Shown here in pieces: positions 1 through 10,045 of a DNA stretch of 64,000 nucleotides. Position numbers and translations under genes: made by a program. Under the pieces are notes generated by a model that worked only from the letters and a program-made list of their open reading frames with translations, made no database searches and was not told where the DNA came from. Origin of the DNA: Dryas octopetala (Eukaryota > Streptophyta > Magnoliopsida > Rosales > Rosaceae); contig OY992840.1 in NCBI GenBank assembly GCA_963921425.1, positions 1,614,501-1,678,500 of the forward strand. Direction: 5' to 3'. Position 1 is the first letter of the stretch, and every line of letters begins with the position of its first letter.

Positions 1-700
1 TCTTTGTAGTCGCATCGCACCCCGGCATCTCTCTGGCCGTCGCAAGTTGCTTCGCACCCCAGCCTCTCTCCACTCCAGGTCTCTGGCCGTCGCCGTTGTT
101 TAAGCATTAATTTATTTTTTTCTTATCTGGGTATGTTCTTTAATTTTTTTTTTTTGGGCTTTGAATTTTTTTTAATTGTTCTGAGATGGGTACCTGTTAA
201 ATTATTGATTTTGGGTGATTTGAATTATGAAAATGGGATGGAATTTGGTGTAGATGAATGCATGGAGGGACAGGAGTGCGGCTTGGCCCGTGGCCAACCC
301 TGTTGTGACTTGTGCTTCAGTTACTGATGCTGGTTTCCCAAGTAATTTTGTTGCTGATCCCTTCCTCTATGTACAGGTAAAAGGGGTGAATAATGTATAT
401 GAGTGTACCATATTTTAGAGTGCAGTGGGTGCATAATGGAAGTGTACAATAAAACCCATGTGTTCTATCTAGCATGTCTGTGTACTAGATTCAATTTTTG
501 TGGTTGAATATCAGTACAAGCTTTCATCACATATACGAACCTATGTTTTTTTTTTTTACTGTTTAATTATTTTGTTCAATATGATCACCCTTTTTCAGAT
601 TCATTTGGAATGTGAGCATGTGAGTTTTTTAGGGGATGAACCATTTCATTAGGAGGGTGCATGCTTAGTCTCCTCGGATGCCACCAGCTGAGCAATGATC
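1..700 (+). other. Unresolved segment with one possible exon
   Basis: The first 110 bases are C-rich with two imperfect copies of a stretch around 'ctctggccgtcgc'. They resemble a 5' leader but no start codon can be tied to a gene. An open stretch at about 283-376 ends in CAG followed by GTAAAA, a plausible exon and donor, but I do not recognise its protein. The rest is T-rich and non-coding. It may be the upstream part of the REVEILLE-like gene or unrelated sequence. Confidence 0.3.
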
Positions 701-803
701 CAGCTAGCCTGTCTAATGGGTGATGAGTTCACGTTTGTAGCTATACTTGCAAACATGGTCACCCTAACAAATGAAAATTTATATATTATTTCATATGTTG
801 CAG

Positions 804-1805
804 GTATTCCTGATTTTGCTGAAGTTTATAGCTTCATTGGGAGTGTTTTTGATCTAGACACAAAGGGCCATGCTCAGAAACTCAAGGAAATGAATCCCAT
901 CAATTTCGAAACTGTGAGTTGGATTAAACTATATCACTTTCAGTGATTTATTCTTGCAAGTTTAAAATCTATAATGCTTGAAATTGTGTAAGATTTGCCT
1001 GTCTAGCATTTTTACAGAGAAAAGTTTATTGTCATCAGATAGAGGAAAGGACCCTGTATAATGGTGGTTTTTGGCCAATAAATAAATAGCGAGGGCAGGT
1101 GTGCCTATAATTATTATAATTATGAGAGGTGATGTGACTGTAATTGTAATTGGTTATTTCTACAGGTTTTGCTGTTGATGAGAAACCTCAGCATGAACTT
1201 GTCTAGTCCAGACTTTGAGCCAATTGTAAGTATTACTATTTCTTGTTGTTATAATTGTAATTTTCATTTGAGCAAGTTATATGTTTCTATTGTTTCTCAT
1301 TGAGGCTATGCTTATTCTCATCAATCCCCAATGCCCTTCTAGATTTGGGTATCTAAAACAATGTGGTTCTGATATATTGCTTTTTTCATAAAAGTGGCAC
1401 ATATGACTTGCTATGTTTAGTTGTTTACATGAGTTACTTGTTTTTGGGTTGCTGAAGGATTTTTTGTTCTAGCATAATAAAGCTACATGTTTTTTATTTT
1501 ATTTTTGCTTACATGTTTTATAGTGTCAAGCAGTATTAAAAATAAATACTGCTAGGCTTTGTGGATAAATCATACATGCTGACTTAGAGAAAAATGACTT
1601 AAAAATAAATACTCACTGATGTCCTGACTTCTCATTTAATTTGACATCACCATACAAATATATTTCTTTTTTATAAAACTTGTGACATTCTTTAATGTTG
1701 ACTGGTTAGTCATGTTGTTTGGTTCAGAGGAAGGTCCTGGTCAATATGAAAACAGTTACTGCAGGAATTGTTGCCAATGCTCAGATTAATGATTTGTCAT
1801 GTTGA
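804..1805 (+). CDS. REVEILLE 6/8-like MYB protein, three C-terminal exons
   Basis: Three exons join in frame: 804-913, 1166-1225 and 1728-1805 (TGA stop 1803-1805). Each intron begins GT and ends AG. The first exon encodes a conserved block containing [16 protein letters not shown], the second [19 protein letters not shown], and the third ends NDLSC. As I recall the family, this is the C-terminal region of REVEILLE 6/8-type LHY/CCA1-like transcription factors, nuclear clock MYBs that bind evening elements. The SHAQKYF-type MYB domain is not found upstream in the window, so the gene is either cut by the window edge or truncated. The splice sites and reading frame visible here are intact. It may be the tail of a live gene or a recent partial copy. 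Confidence 0.75.
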
Positions 1806-2654
1806 ACTTTTTAGTACTTAAAGTTAACTGGTATGTGCTTTCCATTTCTTATATCATCTACCAATGTACCCTCACTTATGTCTCCTCCTCTTATCTTTTT
1901 CTTTCCCCCTTCTCATTTTTGGCCATTTTTACCTTGTGAGTGTTTGTCTTCACAACAACTTCGTGACATTTAACTTTTTCCCCCTTAAGGAAGAAGTTTG
2001 CTGGAAGCCAAGCTGATAGAAAGGAGAGGGAAGAAGCCAAAGTACTGGAGATGCACTTTAACTTCAATGAAATTTGGGTTCAGACCATGTTTTGAATGAG
2101 GATTGCAAGTCTGGTAGCTAAGTGGATCATTCTTTTCATCAGACTTATAGTATTGTTGGGGCTTTTTGTAATACAAGTTGTCCTAGATTTGGTTTTTGTT
2201 GTTTAGTTCATGTAAATGTTAATTTTTTAGTTCATGTAACTATTTAGTTAACTTAATTTATTGAACCATCTTTTGTTCTTATGTAGGGCTGTTATATCTG
2301 AGGCAGCACAACACATGGGAGGAAATTGAAGTTGATGAGGTGCAGATTTCATTGGTCAATTTTGTCGGTAATTACATGTAGAGATGTTGGTGATCATCAC
2401 ATGCAAAGATTTAGTATTAGTGATATATATATGTGCGTATTTGTTTTTGTAAAGGGAACTTGAAAAGAATTTAGAGGGCTAGCTTTAGATATTAGGATGG
2501 AGATATGGACGAGGGTTGTCCCCATTTTTGTGGGTTGTCAAATCCTTTTTGTAAACTATCAGAATACTGTTAATTTGGATGTTGGAATTTATGGAAATGG
2601 AATAGATTCAAATTTCAGGCACAATTGTTTGTTCAATTTATTGATATCCCTTTT
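1806..2654 (+). other. 3' flank of the REVEILLE-like gene, no ORF
   Basis: AT-rich sequence with no convincing coding region, probably 3' UTR and intergenic DNA. A short purine-rich patch at about 2300-2345 resembles spliced 3' UTR but cannot be proved. The next recognisable feature is the TGATATC-rich DNA element from about 2655. Confidence 0.4.
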
Positions 2655-2862
2655 AGGTGAAAAAAAAAAACTGATATTGATACCTAGGTAAATATCAGAT
2701 TACCTATCATAGACCTGATATTGATATCGAGATTATATATCAGATTCTACCATAGACCTGATATTGATATCATGATTTTATATCATATTTTACCTCAAAC
2801 CTGATATTGATATCAGGTTATATGTCAGTATTAGTGTCAAATAGGATATCTATTGACCAGAA

Positions 2863-5307
2863 TGACAGGACCGCCCCCGGATTCCACCCTGAAACCCGGA
2901 GAGGTCCTGCGGGAATCCAAATTCAAGGAAAATCCTACCGAAAATTCGGCAGAACCTCCCCTGAAAATGGACTAACCCAGAAATTTTAAACCTGTTAAAA
3001 ACACTTCTAAACAGCAACCACCTCTACCACAACCAAATAGGGTCTCAGACCCAACAATTTCACAGAGAAACCAACTTAAAAATTCTAGAGTGGTTATCAG
3101 AGCTCCTATCCTATTTCAAGGAAATTTTATATAATAAAGTGTCGCCTACAGAGTCCGACTAGGGAGATGGACGCGAATGCCTCGACGTTATTGGCTCGAC
3201 CTCCACCAAAGCCACTACCTGGGGGGACAATTTAAGACAAAACAAAACAAACCGTGAGACAGGCTCAGTGAGTGGACAGTTTAATAGAAACGAAAATAAA
3301 CGTAAACTTTCTGTTTCAGAAAATCCTTCAAAACCGCATTTAACTCTAAAACCTCTTGTTACTCTTTGAAATTCCCCAGTTTAAAAAAAACCATCATTTC
3401 CAAGCTTTTAGAATATTATAAAACTAAAGGAACTCAAAGTAAAGATAACTCAAAACACTTTTCTCAAAAGCCAATCATTTAATTTATCAAAATCATAGTA
3501 AAAATCGAAATCATTATAAAACTCGAAAGATATTTCTCACTTGAAATCCATATTTAAACTCTTGAAAATATCAATTTCATTTTCCACCATGCTATATACC
3601 CTGAATAACCTGGCCATACACACGCGTGGAGTAAATCCAACACGTGCAGGCAATATCCTGGCCATACACACGCGTGGAGTAAATCCAACACGTGCAGGCA
3701 ATATCCTGGCCATACACACGCGTGGAGTAAATCCAACACGTGCAGGCAATATCCTGGCCATACACACGTGTGAATAAATCAGCACGTGCAGGCAATCCTG
3801 GTCATACGTGCACGCAGAGCAGCCCCCAAAGGGCGAAGCATCCCGACACACGGCCCAAAGCCTATATGTGTGCCGTGATGGGTCCCAAAGACCTATTAAA
3901 TCTGATAACCTGTAGGGTACTGCAATTGGTGGCTTTGAAAACCATTTTCCATAACCAAATCATAAATCTTTTTTCCACCAAGAATAAATATCAAGATACT
4001 TTTCTAAAAAGAAACTTAAAATCCATAAACCAACATACGAAATCCGAATCAAATTCAATATACAAAAATCAAATACTACTTTTCGACAAAACCGAAATAT
4101 TAAATGAACCTTGTATATAAAATGAGAAACTAAATTCATTTTCCAAAGCCCAACGACTCACTAAAACCAACATGTAAATATATGTTTTAAAAACTTTCTT
4201 ATGAAGCATTTGAAATCCGAAATCCGAAATCCAACATTTTCATCAAATCTCAAATCAAATTCAAACTATCATGCATAATAGGATTAATGAAATCTTTTAT
4301 GAATTTATTTGAAAACCAAAATTCGCTCACATTTGTTATTACTAAGACAAATTCAATTAACCAAGATAAAAATGTAAATTTCATAAATCATTTTAAGGAA
4401 GAAGGGTCCACTCACAGTGACAGCCCTAGCTTCGATCCTCCGCCGGATCGTCACGAGCCACGGTCGTTTCGCCTAATTTCAATTCGAACGGTGGCCAGAG
4501 GTGGCCGGAATCGCCGAAGAGAAGGGGCGGCGGCTGGATGGTTTTCTGGCGTGTTTCTCGCGTGTGGGTGCTGGCCGGCGAAGGGAGTGACTGGGGAGGT
4601 GGTGGTCGGCTTGTGGGGATCACGCCGGTGAGCCCAGGTCGGAGGGAGGTGGCCGGTGGCGTGATTTTCTGGTCGTGGTGGTGCTGCGCAGTGACGTGTG
4701 CAGGAGAGGGAGAGAACACGGGGAGAGAGAAGAGGAGAGAGAAAGTAGGCTGGGGGGGGTGGTCGGCGCCTGGGGGGTGTGCTCGCCGGAGGTCGAGGCC
4801 GGCAGGGAGGTCGCCGATGGTGAGTGGGGGTGGCTGGGGTTGTGGCGCAGGGGAGAAGGCGCGGGGGTGGAGTGAAGACAGGGAGAGAGAGTGCGGGGAG
4901 AAAGAGATATAAAGGAGAGAGAATATTCTAGAGAGGGGGAGAGAGAAATTTCTAGAAAATCTGACCCAATTTGTCATTTTACGAAATTGCCCCTCGCTTC
5001 AAATGCCCATATCTTTCAAACTGTAACTCGAAACGACGCGTGCCGCGTGTCTATGAAATCGTGAGATCGAAACCTATCTAACGGACCCAAAGTCAAAATC
5101 GAAAGCCCATTTATTTTAAAAGTCAAATTTTGGGTCAATCCCAAATTAAAACAAAAATAAATATTTAAATCAAAACCCTTTTTATTTCCCAAAAATATCT
5201 CAAAATCTTTAAAATACAATTCCACATCTTATTAAAAAAAAATCTCTTAAAAACATAGTTAAATAAAAATTTAAATTTCTAGTGAAAATTTGGGTCGGGT
5301 CGTTACA
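2863..5307 (-). mobile_element. Solo LTR, family A (Ty3/Gypsy type), TSD CAGAA
   Basis: The segment starts TGACAGGACCGCC and ends GGGTCGGGTCGTTACA. It is flanked by a perfect 5-bp duplication CAGAA (2858-2862 and 5308-5312). It is homologous along its length to the 3.1-kb LTRs at 26249-29341 and 31015-34116 but about 650 bases shorter through internal deletion. There is no internal region, so it is a solo LTR left by LTR-LTR recombination. The PBS and tract positions of the related element show the sense strand is minus. Open frames inside it arise from repeats and GA/CT-rich sequence. Confidence 0.9.
3608..3795. repeat. 48-bp tandem array in solo LTR A
   Basis: Three near-perfect 48-bp units plus partial units start at the TGGCCATACACACGCGTGGA motif. 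Each carries ACGCGT and CACGTG palindromes. Because 48 is divisible by three, the array leaves long open frames on both strands that are not genes. Confidence 0.9.
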
Positions 5308-5883
5308 CAGAATTATTGATATTCAGATTTTGTAGATATCAGAAATAATATAAAATATGATATCTATTTGGTATTTAGGACATCAGGTTGGAAAAAAAAA
5401 AAAGATATATAAAATTATTTACATATCAGTTAAAAACTGATATCTTAAATGTGCACATTAGATATCATGACGCGCTATATCAGACGATTACCCTAATAGA
5501 TATCAGTCCACGACTGATATCTATTGACAATTTTGTAGTAGTGCAACCAACCAACCACATTGCACACACCTAACCGGTTCTTCACCCTCTATTGCCAACA
5601 CCCACCTCCGGCTTCATCACCGTCGTTATCACTATCGTCAGCGCCGCCGTGAACTCCATCCGTGTTTGAACTGAGTTTCTGCCACTCCTATCCCCACCAC
5701 AGCCACTAGAAGTGAGTTTTTCCGTAACCTACATTTCTCTTGATTATTTAAATGTAAATCTAATACTTTTTTATCTAATTTCAATTAGTTAATCCATCTC
5801 AAATACCGTTTTCGTCTGTTTGAGATGATTTTTAGTGAGGATTTTCAGGTTTTAGAGTGAGGATTTTCGGGGTTTTTTTTTCT

Positions 5884-6110
5884 GATTTCGCAGCTCGTTC
5901 CGCACTGGTCTGCCGAACGAATTCATTTCATTCGGTAGCCAGCTACCGAAAGAATGCAAAATTTCAGATTTTACTATTTTGGTTCGACAGATGACTATTG
6001 AACAATTCATATTGGTTTGACAGCCATCTGCCGAACAGTTGTACTTGGTTCGACAGCCAACTGTCGAACACTGAACATTGGTTCGATGGTTTCCTGCCGA
6101 ACCACCTGTG
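5884..6110. repeat. Palindromic motif cluster, left
   Basis: At least four units of the form TTCGRCAG, a few bases, then CTGYCGAAC occur at about 40-50 base spacing. Each can form a small hairpin. The same motif recurs at 6945-7215 on the far side of the PMD coding remnant, as expected for subterminal transposase-binding repeats. Confidence 0.65.
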
Positions 6111-6188
6111 TTGATTTTTTTTTTTAAAGCTTTTGAAAAATCTTATATTTGCTAAAACAATTTTCAATTTCTTATTTGAAAATATAGG

Positions 6189-6960
6189 ATGGACAGAAGA
6201 AGAGGAAGACGTGGTGCATCTTCATCTAGAGGGGAAGTCCCCGATGTTGCTGATGATGTGCACAGAACACGACCCACAGCTTTTGGGCGAAGAAGGCTAG
6301 TACAAGCACAAGCTAGTCGTGAGGCAGTTCTTGAACAAGCTGAGGTTCCGGTTGAGGATTATAATGAGGATAATCCCAACGAGCTTGCTGAGCCTTTCCC
6401 GGGAGGTCCTATTGACACGTCCCTGTTGAGGAGTTATGGAACTCAGGTAGCTGCTAACATTTGGAACAACGAGGTATGATCTTCAATAGTTGGTATTATA
6501 TGCTTGTGTAACTTGCAGTGGCTACACTTGTCGAGGATAACATTGCTTCTTAAATATCTACTAACTGTATATTTAGGAGTTAGTGGGGATCAGGCATCAG
6601 AGCAGTTGATGGACTTTGGTGGTGAGTACGTACGATTAGAGTGGTTACGTACGTGCTTTAGTGATGTCACTGATGCCGACTCTGAGCATGAAATCCAATG
6701 TGCAGCCCGAGCGTATCTATTGTATTTATTGGGTTGTACCTTATTTGTAGATAAGACTGGCACAGGGTACAAGTCCAATATCTCAGACTGCTCACTGATG
6801 TAGACACCGTTAGCCATTATGCATGGGGCGCTGGATGCCTAGCATGGTTGTTTAGGCAGTTTGGATTTGCCTTTCGAGCTGGTGTCAAGCAAATCGGCGG
6901 ATATATGACACTGATAGAGGCTTGGGTGTACGAGCACATGCACACCATTTTCGTTCGACA
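6189..6960 (+). pseudogene. Plant mobile domain (PMD / MAIL1-like) protein remnant
   Basis: An ATG at 6189 opens an Arg/Ser-rich N-terminus leading to PFPGGPIDTSLL, followed by a plausible splice donor after 6473. A second exon from about 6571 encodes GDQASEQLM, FGGEYVRLEWLR and ARAYLLYLLGCTLFVDKTG, characteristic of the aminotransferase-like plant mobile domain. The match resumes after a frameshift near 6775 with YAWGAGCLAWLFRQ and continues to EAWVYEH, where the palindromic repeats begin. The central part usually found between the N-terminal exon and GDQAS is missing, and so is the C-terminus. PMD proteins act in silencing and genome stability when domesticated and are otherwise found in transposons. 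This copy is broken. Confidence 0.8.
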
Positions 6961-7215
6961 GTTGACTACCGAACAATATCGATTTTACGTAAAGAAAATA
7001 CTTCATTCGACAGATGTCTTCCGAACATATGTAAAACTTTCGGAAGATTGCTGTCGAAATTTATAAGTTCATTCGGCGAACAGTCACCGAATGGATTTTT
7101 TTAAATTTTTTTGTAATTTTCATTCGGCAGGTAACCCACCGAATATATTAGTTGTGTTCGATACCCATCTGTTGAACAATCGAGAAACGTTCGGTACTGG
7201 TTCGCCGAACGAAAC
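6945..7215. repeat. Palindromic motif cluster, right
   Basis: Five or six units of TTCGRCAG/CTRCCGAA type, several forming TTCGGCAG-spacer-CCGAA hairpins, directly follow the truncated PMD coding sequence. They match the left cluster at 5884-6110. Confidence 0.65.
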
Positions 7216-7643
7216 CGCGAACAGAAAATGAAGAACACGAAAAAAAACACAAAAAATTACTATCATACCTCGTCTGAAGGCGAATAAGGGACGATTGAAG
7301 GCTTCATTCATGAAAACTAATATGTATTTCTACAATATTATTCCCTATATGTGACCAAGAGAGAAAACTTAGGGTTTAATGGAGGAAAGATGAAGAGATG
7401 AGGTTATGAGAGGAGGGGGTGTGCAATGAGAGTTTTAGGATTATTTTGGCTGAGGTTTAAGAGTGTTGGGTGGGGTGTGTAAGAGTGTTGGGTTGGGTGT
7501 GTAAGGAGAGTTTTTTTTTTCAAATAATAAAGGTTGTCCTTTTTGGTTATTTCTCTTTGTGTCAATTAGGTAATTTCACAAATTAGGTTGTTAGGGGTGT
7601 GCAAAAAGAAATTTAGGGGTGTGCAAATAGCAGCTCTCTAGTT

Positions 7644-7646
<3 letters not shown>

Positions 7647-7709
<63 letters not shown>
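7647..7709. repeat. (TC)n microsatellite
   Basis: About 30 TC units in an almost pure run. It marks the junction between the PMD element and LTR-derived sequence. Related LTRs carry GA/CT runs at the matching place, so the run may be part of the truncated LTR. Confidence 0.95.
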
Positions 7710-7710
<1 letters not shown>

Positions 7711-8278
7711 GCCCCCTCACCTTCGCCAATCTGCCATCGGCGCGTGGCACCGCGTCCGGCGGTGGATGGGCTGGGTTTCTGGGGCGCGAGGCTCGTCTCT
7801 TCGTCCTCTACCCACCCTTGGTCATCGATCTTTCATTCGAGCCACCACCGCAATGAATCGACGCGATGATAAAGAAAAGCTCTCGTCAGTGATCTCGCTT
7901 TTCCGGCCATGCCACGACCAGCGACGGGCACCAGCGCCGTCGCTATCTTCCCCAGCCCGGTCTCATACCTCGCCGTCACCCCTCAACGTCGCAACAACGC
8001 AAAATAGAAACGGAGCCACCGCCGACGATCTGATTTTTTTCGGCCAAGATGTGACATCGAACCTACTGAGCTTTATTCCCCTCGTCATGTTGAGTCCATG
8101 TATGGTCGCCGTTCGTTCATACGATGCTCCACGACAGAGCAATAAGCTCGGGAAGCCAAGCCAGCCGCCGGCTTCCGCCACCGTTTTCGGCGACTTTTGA
8201 CCGTCGACCCAGTTACGAGAATTGATCCTTGAGGTATGGGTAATCTTTTCCTTAAGGTGGGCACGTCCAATTTTGAGA
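7710..8278 (+). mobile_element. Family C LTR fragment, left of EPRV 1
   Basis: GC-rich LTR sequence whose last 435 bases (7844-8278) are repeated without indels at 18215-18649 on the other side of EPRV 1. It ends at CCAATTTTGAGA, where EPRV sequence begins. In family C copies elsewhere the LTR sense strand starts TGTGAGACCCCG and ends GCGTTACA, so this copy reads +. Its 5' end is absent, lost at or near the TC microsatellite. The ORF here is a by-product of GC-rich LTR sequence. Confidence 0.75.
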
Positions 8279-8486
8279 TACCAAAACATTTATCGTTTGT
8301 TTTTCTTTTGTTTTCATTTGTAGGTTATTTAACTTATTTGTGATTTCCTCAACTAATTCTAACTGGTTTCCTTTTGAAAGTCTAAATTCTCCTAAGTCTG
8401 GTGGTGGCTTAAAGATTGATTTATCAGTTTCAGAGACCACTTTAGACTTTAAATCTTCCTTTTTAGGAGCTAGTTCGCTAAAACTG
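8279..8486 (-). pseudogene. EPRV 1 tail: capsid N-terminal fragment fused to leader
   Basis: This matches the capsid N-terminal region at about 16220-16430 in the same locus and at 43640-43800 in EPRV 2, including the FKPPPDLGEFRLSKGNQ stretch. On the minus strand it directly follows viral leader, so movement protein and following sequence are missing. The join lies in a short sequence shared by leader and capsid (about 8477-8495). Downstream it runs straight into LTR sequence. Confidence 0.8.
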
Positions 8487-9142
8487 CCTTCAATTGCCCT
8501 TCACATACTCTTCAGATCCCAACACTATTATCAATCTAATATCCCCTATTACTATCTCCCGTGGAAAATGGCTCTGATACCAAAACTATCCCAGGTAGAG
8601 GGGAAGGGTTTTAAAACCGAAAATTTAATCTTTTTTAACTTTGAAGATTGGCAAAATCCAAAGATATAAACTAAATAGTACAATCATAATAAATTGAAAT
8701 AAACAAACAAATAGAAGAACAGAAATTAAATTGAACATTCAAACTTACAGAATTGAAATGCACGTTTCGGAATTGAAAGCAAACTTTCACACTTATATTA
8801 ATATCAAGTCTTAACAGGAGACTCATTTTCACACTTACACACTTACAAGCTCACACTTCAGAAAACTAAAATTCTTGGATGATTACAACTGAGGCTCAAG
8901 CCTCTTTAAATAGAAAGGAAGGAAAGATCCAGGCCTAACAGCTGGCCAGACAAGGAATCTTATTCTCTTAAAAGCTAACAGTGGAGTGGGTACATCCACT
9001 GAGGAAAAAGTCAAAAAGTAAATAGTAAAGTACTCAATTATTTTACAAAATGCCAAAACCACCGAAAGGAGATTACTAAAGCAGAGAGACCAATAGAGAC
9101 GCTGATAAGCATTACGGGAAATTCACTTTACTTTTAGTAAAG
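8487..9142 (-). promoter_or_regulatory. EPRV 1 promoter, leader and primer binding site
   Basis: The non-coding region after ORF2 holds a TATA-like TATTTAAA (8905-8912, minus strand) followed by pyrimidine/purine-rich sequence. Further on is TGGTATCAGAGCCA (8569-8582, minus), complementary to the 3' end of plant initiator tRNA-Met, the standard Caulimoviridae minus-strand primer site. The same layout recurs at 57812-58391 and 60011-60589. Transcription would run leftwards through the PBS into the leader. Confidence 0.75.
8569..8582 (-). promoter_or_regulatory. Primer binding site (tRNA-Met)
   Basis: Minus strand reads TGGTATCAGAGCCA, an exact match to the usual pararetroviral initiator-tRNA PBS. 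Confidence 0.9.
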
Positions 9143-10045
9143 TTATTTGATTGGAGTGAAGACTCCAAAACAGTCATCTTCATTATCATTATCAGAAGTG
9201 AGGTCAAATGATGGATCGTCTGAGTCTGGCCTTTTATCAGTTTTTCTAAGGAGTTGGCTCCTTAGGTCGTTGCATTCAGCCTCTAGTTGCCTTAATCTTT
9301 CCGAATCAGAGGAAGAAGATGATGAAGAGGATCCCAGAATTTCTTTAACCTTTTTAGGTTTAAAAGAAACTCCTTCTATAGGTTTGGAGTTGAACTTATC
9401 CCACCACTTGACACAAATAGAACGGCGAAGGTTAGGTATGTAGATGTCCTCATCCTCGTTTGGCAAAGAGACGGTATAGGACCATTTGAGGATCCAAGGA
9501 AAACTGTAAAGATACATAAACCATAACCCAATTTCCCAGTTGGGAACAATATCTTGATTGAAATTTTTAAATCGGGTCAAGCTGTCCATAACAGGGGAAG
9601 GAATAATGTCTGGAGTATGACCCCAGACGGCATACCAAGCTTTGAGCCAGTTTGGAAGAGATTTTTGTCCAGTTGTTTTAAACTGGAGAAACCAAGAATG
9701 AGTAAATTCTTGGTTTTGGTAAATCAGAGAGACCTCCCAAGCTTTCATATAATCATAATAATCAAATCTATTTGGGATAAGTCCTTGGTCAGAATTAAAT
9801 CGCTGTTTAGCAAAAAGGGATGTTCCCCATTCATCAGGTGTGATAAAATCACAGATGATAAAATGAGAAAAAGCAATAATCCTTCTATTTCTGAAGTGAT
9901 GCTTAATTTGCACCGAACCACAGTCTATTAAGACTGCCTCGTACCATTCACGAGTTTTGTTGCCCAGTGAAGGGCTGCAGTGATTCACCAGGTACTTTTT
10001 AGCAACATCTGGTGGAAGATTAGTTAAATCCTGATTTTCAATTAT
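9143..10045 (-). pseudogene. EPRV 1 distal ORF2, unknown function, 5' part lost
   Basis: An open frame of about 300 codons follows RNase H in the viral order. It is rich in aromatic residues (short motifs ITPDEWGTSLF, NWEIGLWFMYLY, VKWWDKFN), then has a nine-serine run, a short coiled-coil-like segment (RLRQLEAECNDLRSQLL) and an acidic C-terminus. Its upstream part is replaced by the LTR starting at 10046, and the putative start region near 12569 has a stop soon after the ATG. The homologue in EPRV 2 begins at 56557. I cannot assign a function. By position it could be a virion-associated, inclusion-body or translation factor, but no diagnostic motif supports any of these. Confidence 0.75.

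Larger units (their letters stand above)
2655..5543. mobile_element. CACTA-like DNA element remnant, interrupted by a solo LTR
   Basis: Both sides of the solo LTR at 2863-5307 carry many copies of TGATATC/GATATCA in both orientations (2655-2862 and 5313-5530). The right edge reads TTTTGTAGTAGTG at 5531-5543, the reverse complement of a CACTACTACAAAA terminus typical of CACTA (En/Spm) transposons, whose subterminal regions carry such short repeats. No matching CACTAC terminus is visible near 2655, so the left end is lost or degraded. No transposase is encoded, so this is a non-autonomous or deleted element. Confidence 0.5.
5544..7646 (+). mobile_element. Probable DNA transposon carrying a plant-mobile-domain gene
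   Basis: A PMD coding remnant (6189-6960) lies between two clusters of short inverted motifs (5884-6110 and 6945-7215). Near the outer edges are TTGCACACACCTAA (about 5560-5574) and its near inverse TTAGGGGTGTGCAAA (about 7587-7601, repeated at 7611-7626), a possible terminal inverted repeat. PMD genes are known to occur in plant transposons, including Mutator-like ones. Sequence between 5575 and 5880, and 7216-7586, shows no gene. Exact ends and target duplication were not established. Confidence 0.45.

Noticed and set aside
283-376. Upstream exon of the REVEILLE-like gene
   Set aside because: The open stretch has a plausible donor, but I could not match its residues to the family, so it is left as unresolved.
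3537-3851. Overlapping open frames on both strands in the 48-bp array
   Set aside because: They arise because the repeat period is divisible by three; the same effect is seen at 10725-11028, 26921-27168 and 31687-31934. There is no start context or family match.
4426-4977. 183-codon Pro/Ser-rich minus frame and overlapping Gly/Arg-rich plus frames
   Set aside because: They lie in the GC-rich, GA-repeat core of a solo LTR. Similar frames appear at the same LTR place in other copies (28655, 33423, 61130) without conserved reading.
7766-8289. Plus frame of 144 codons, duplicated at 18167-18571
   Set aside because: It belongs to the duplicated GC-rich LTR segment flanking EPRV 1. The second copy has a different start in viral leader, showing the frame is incidental.
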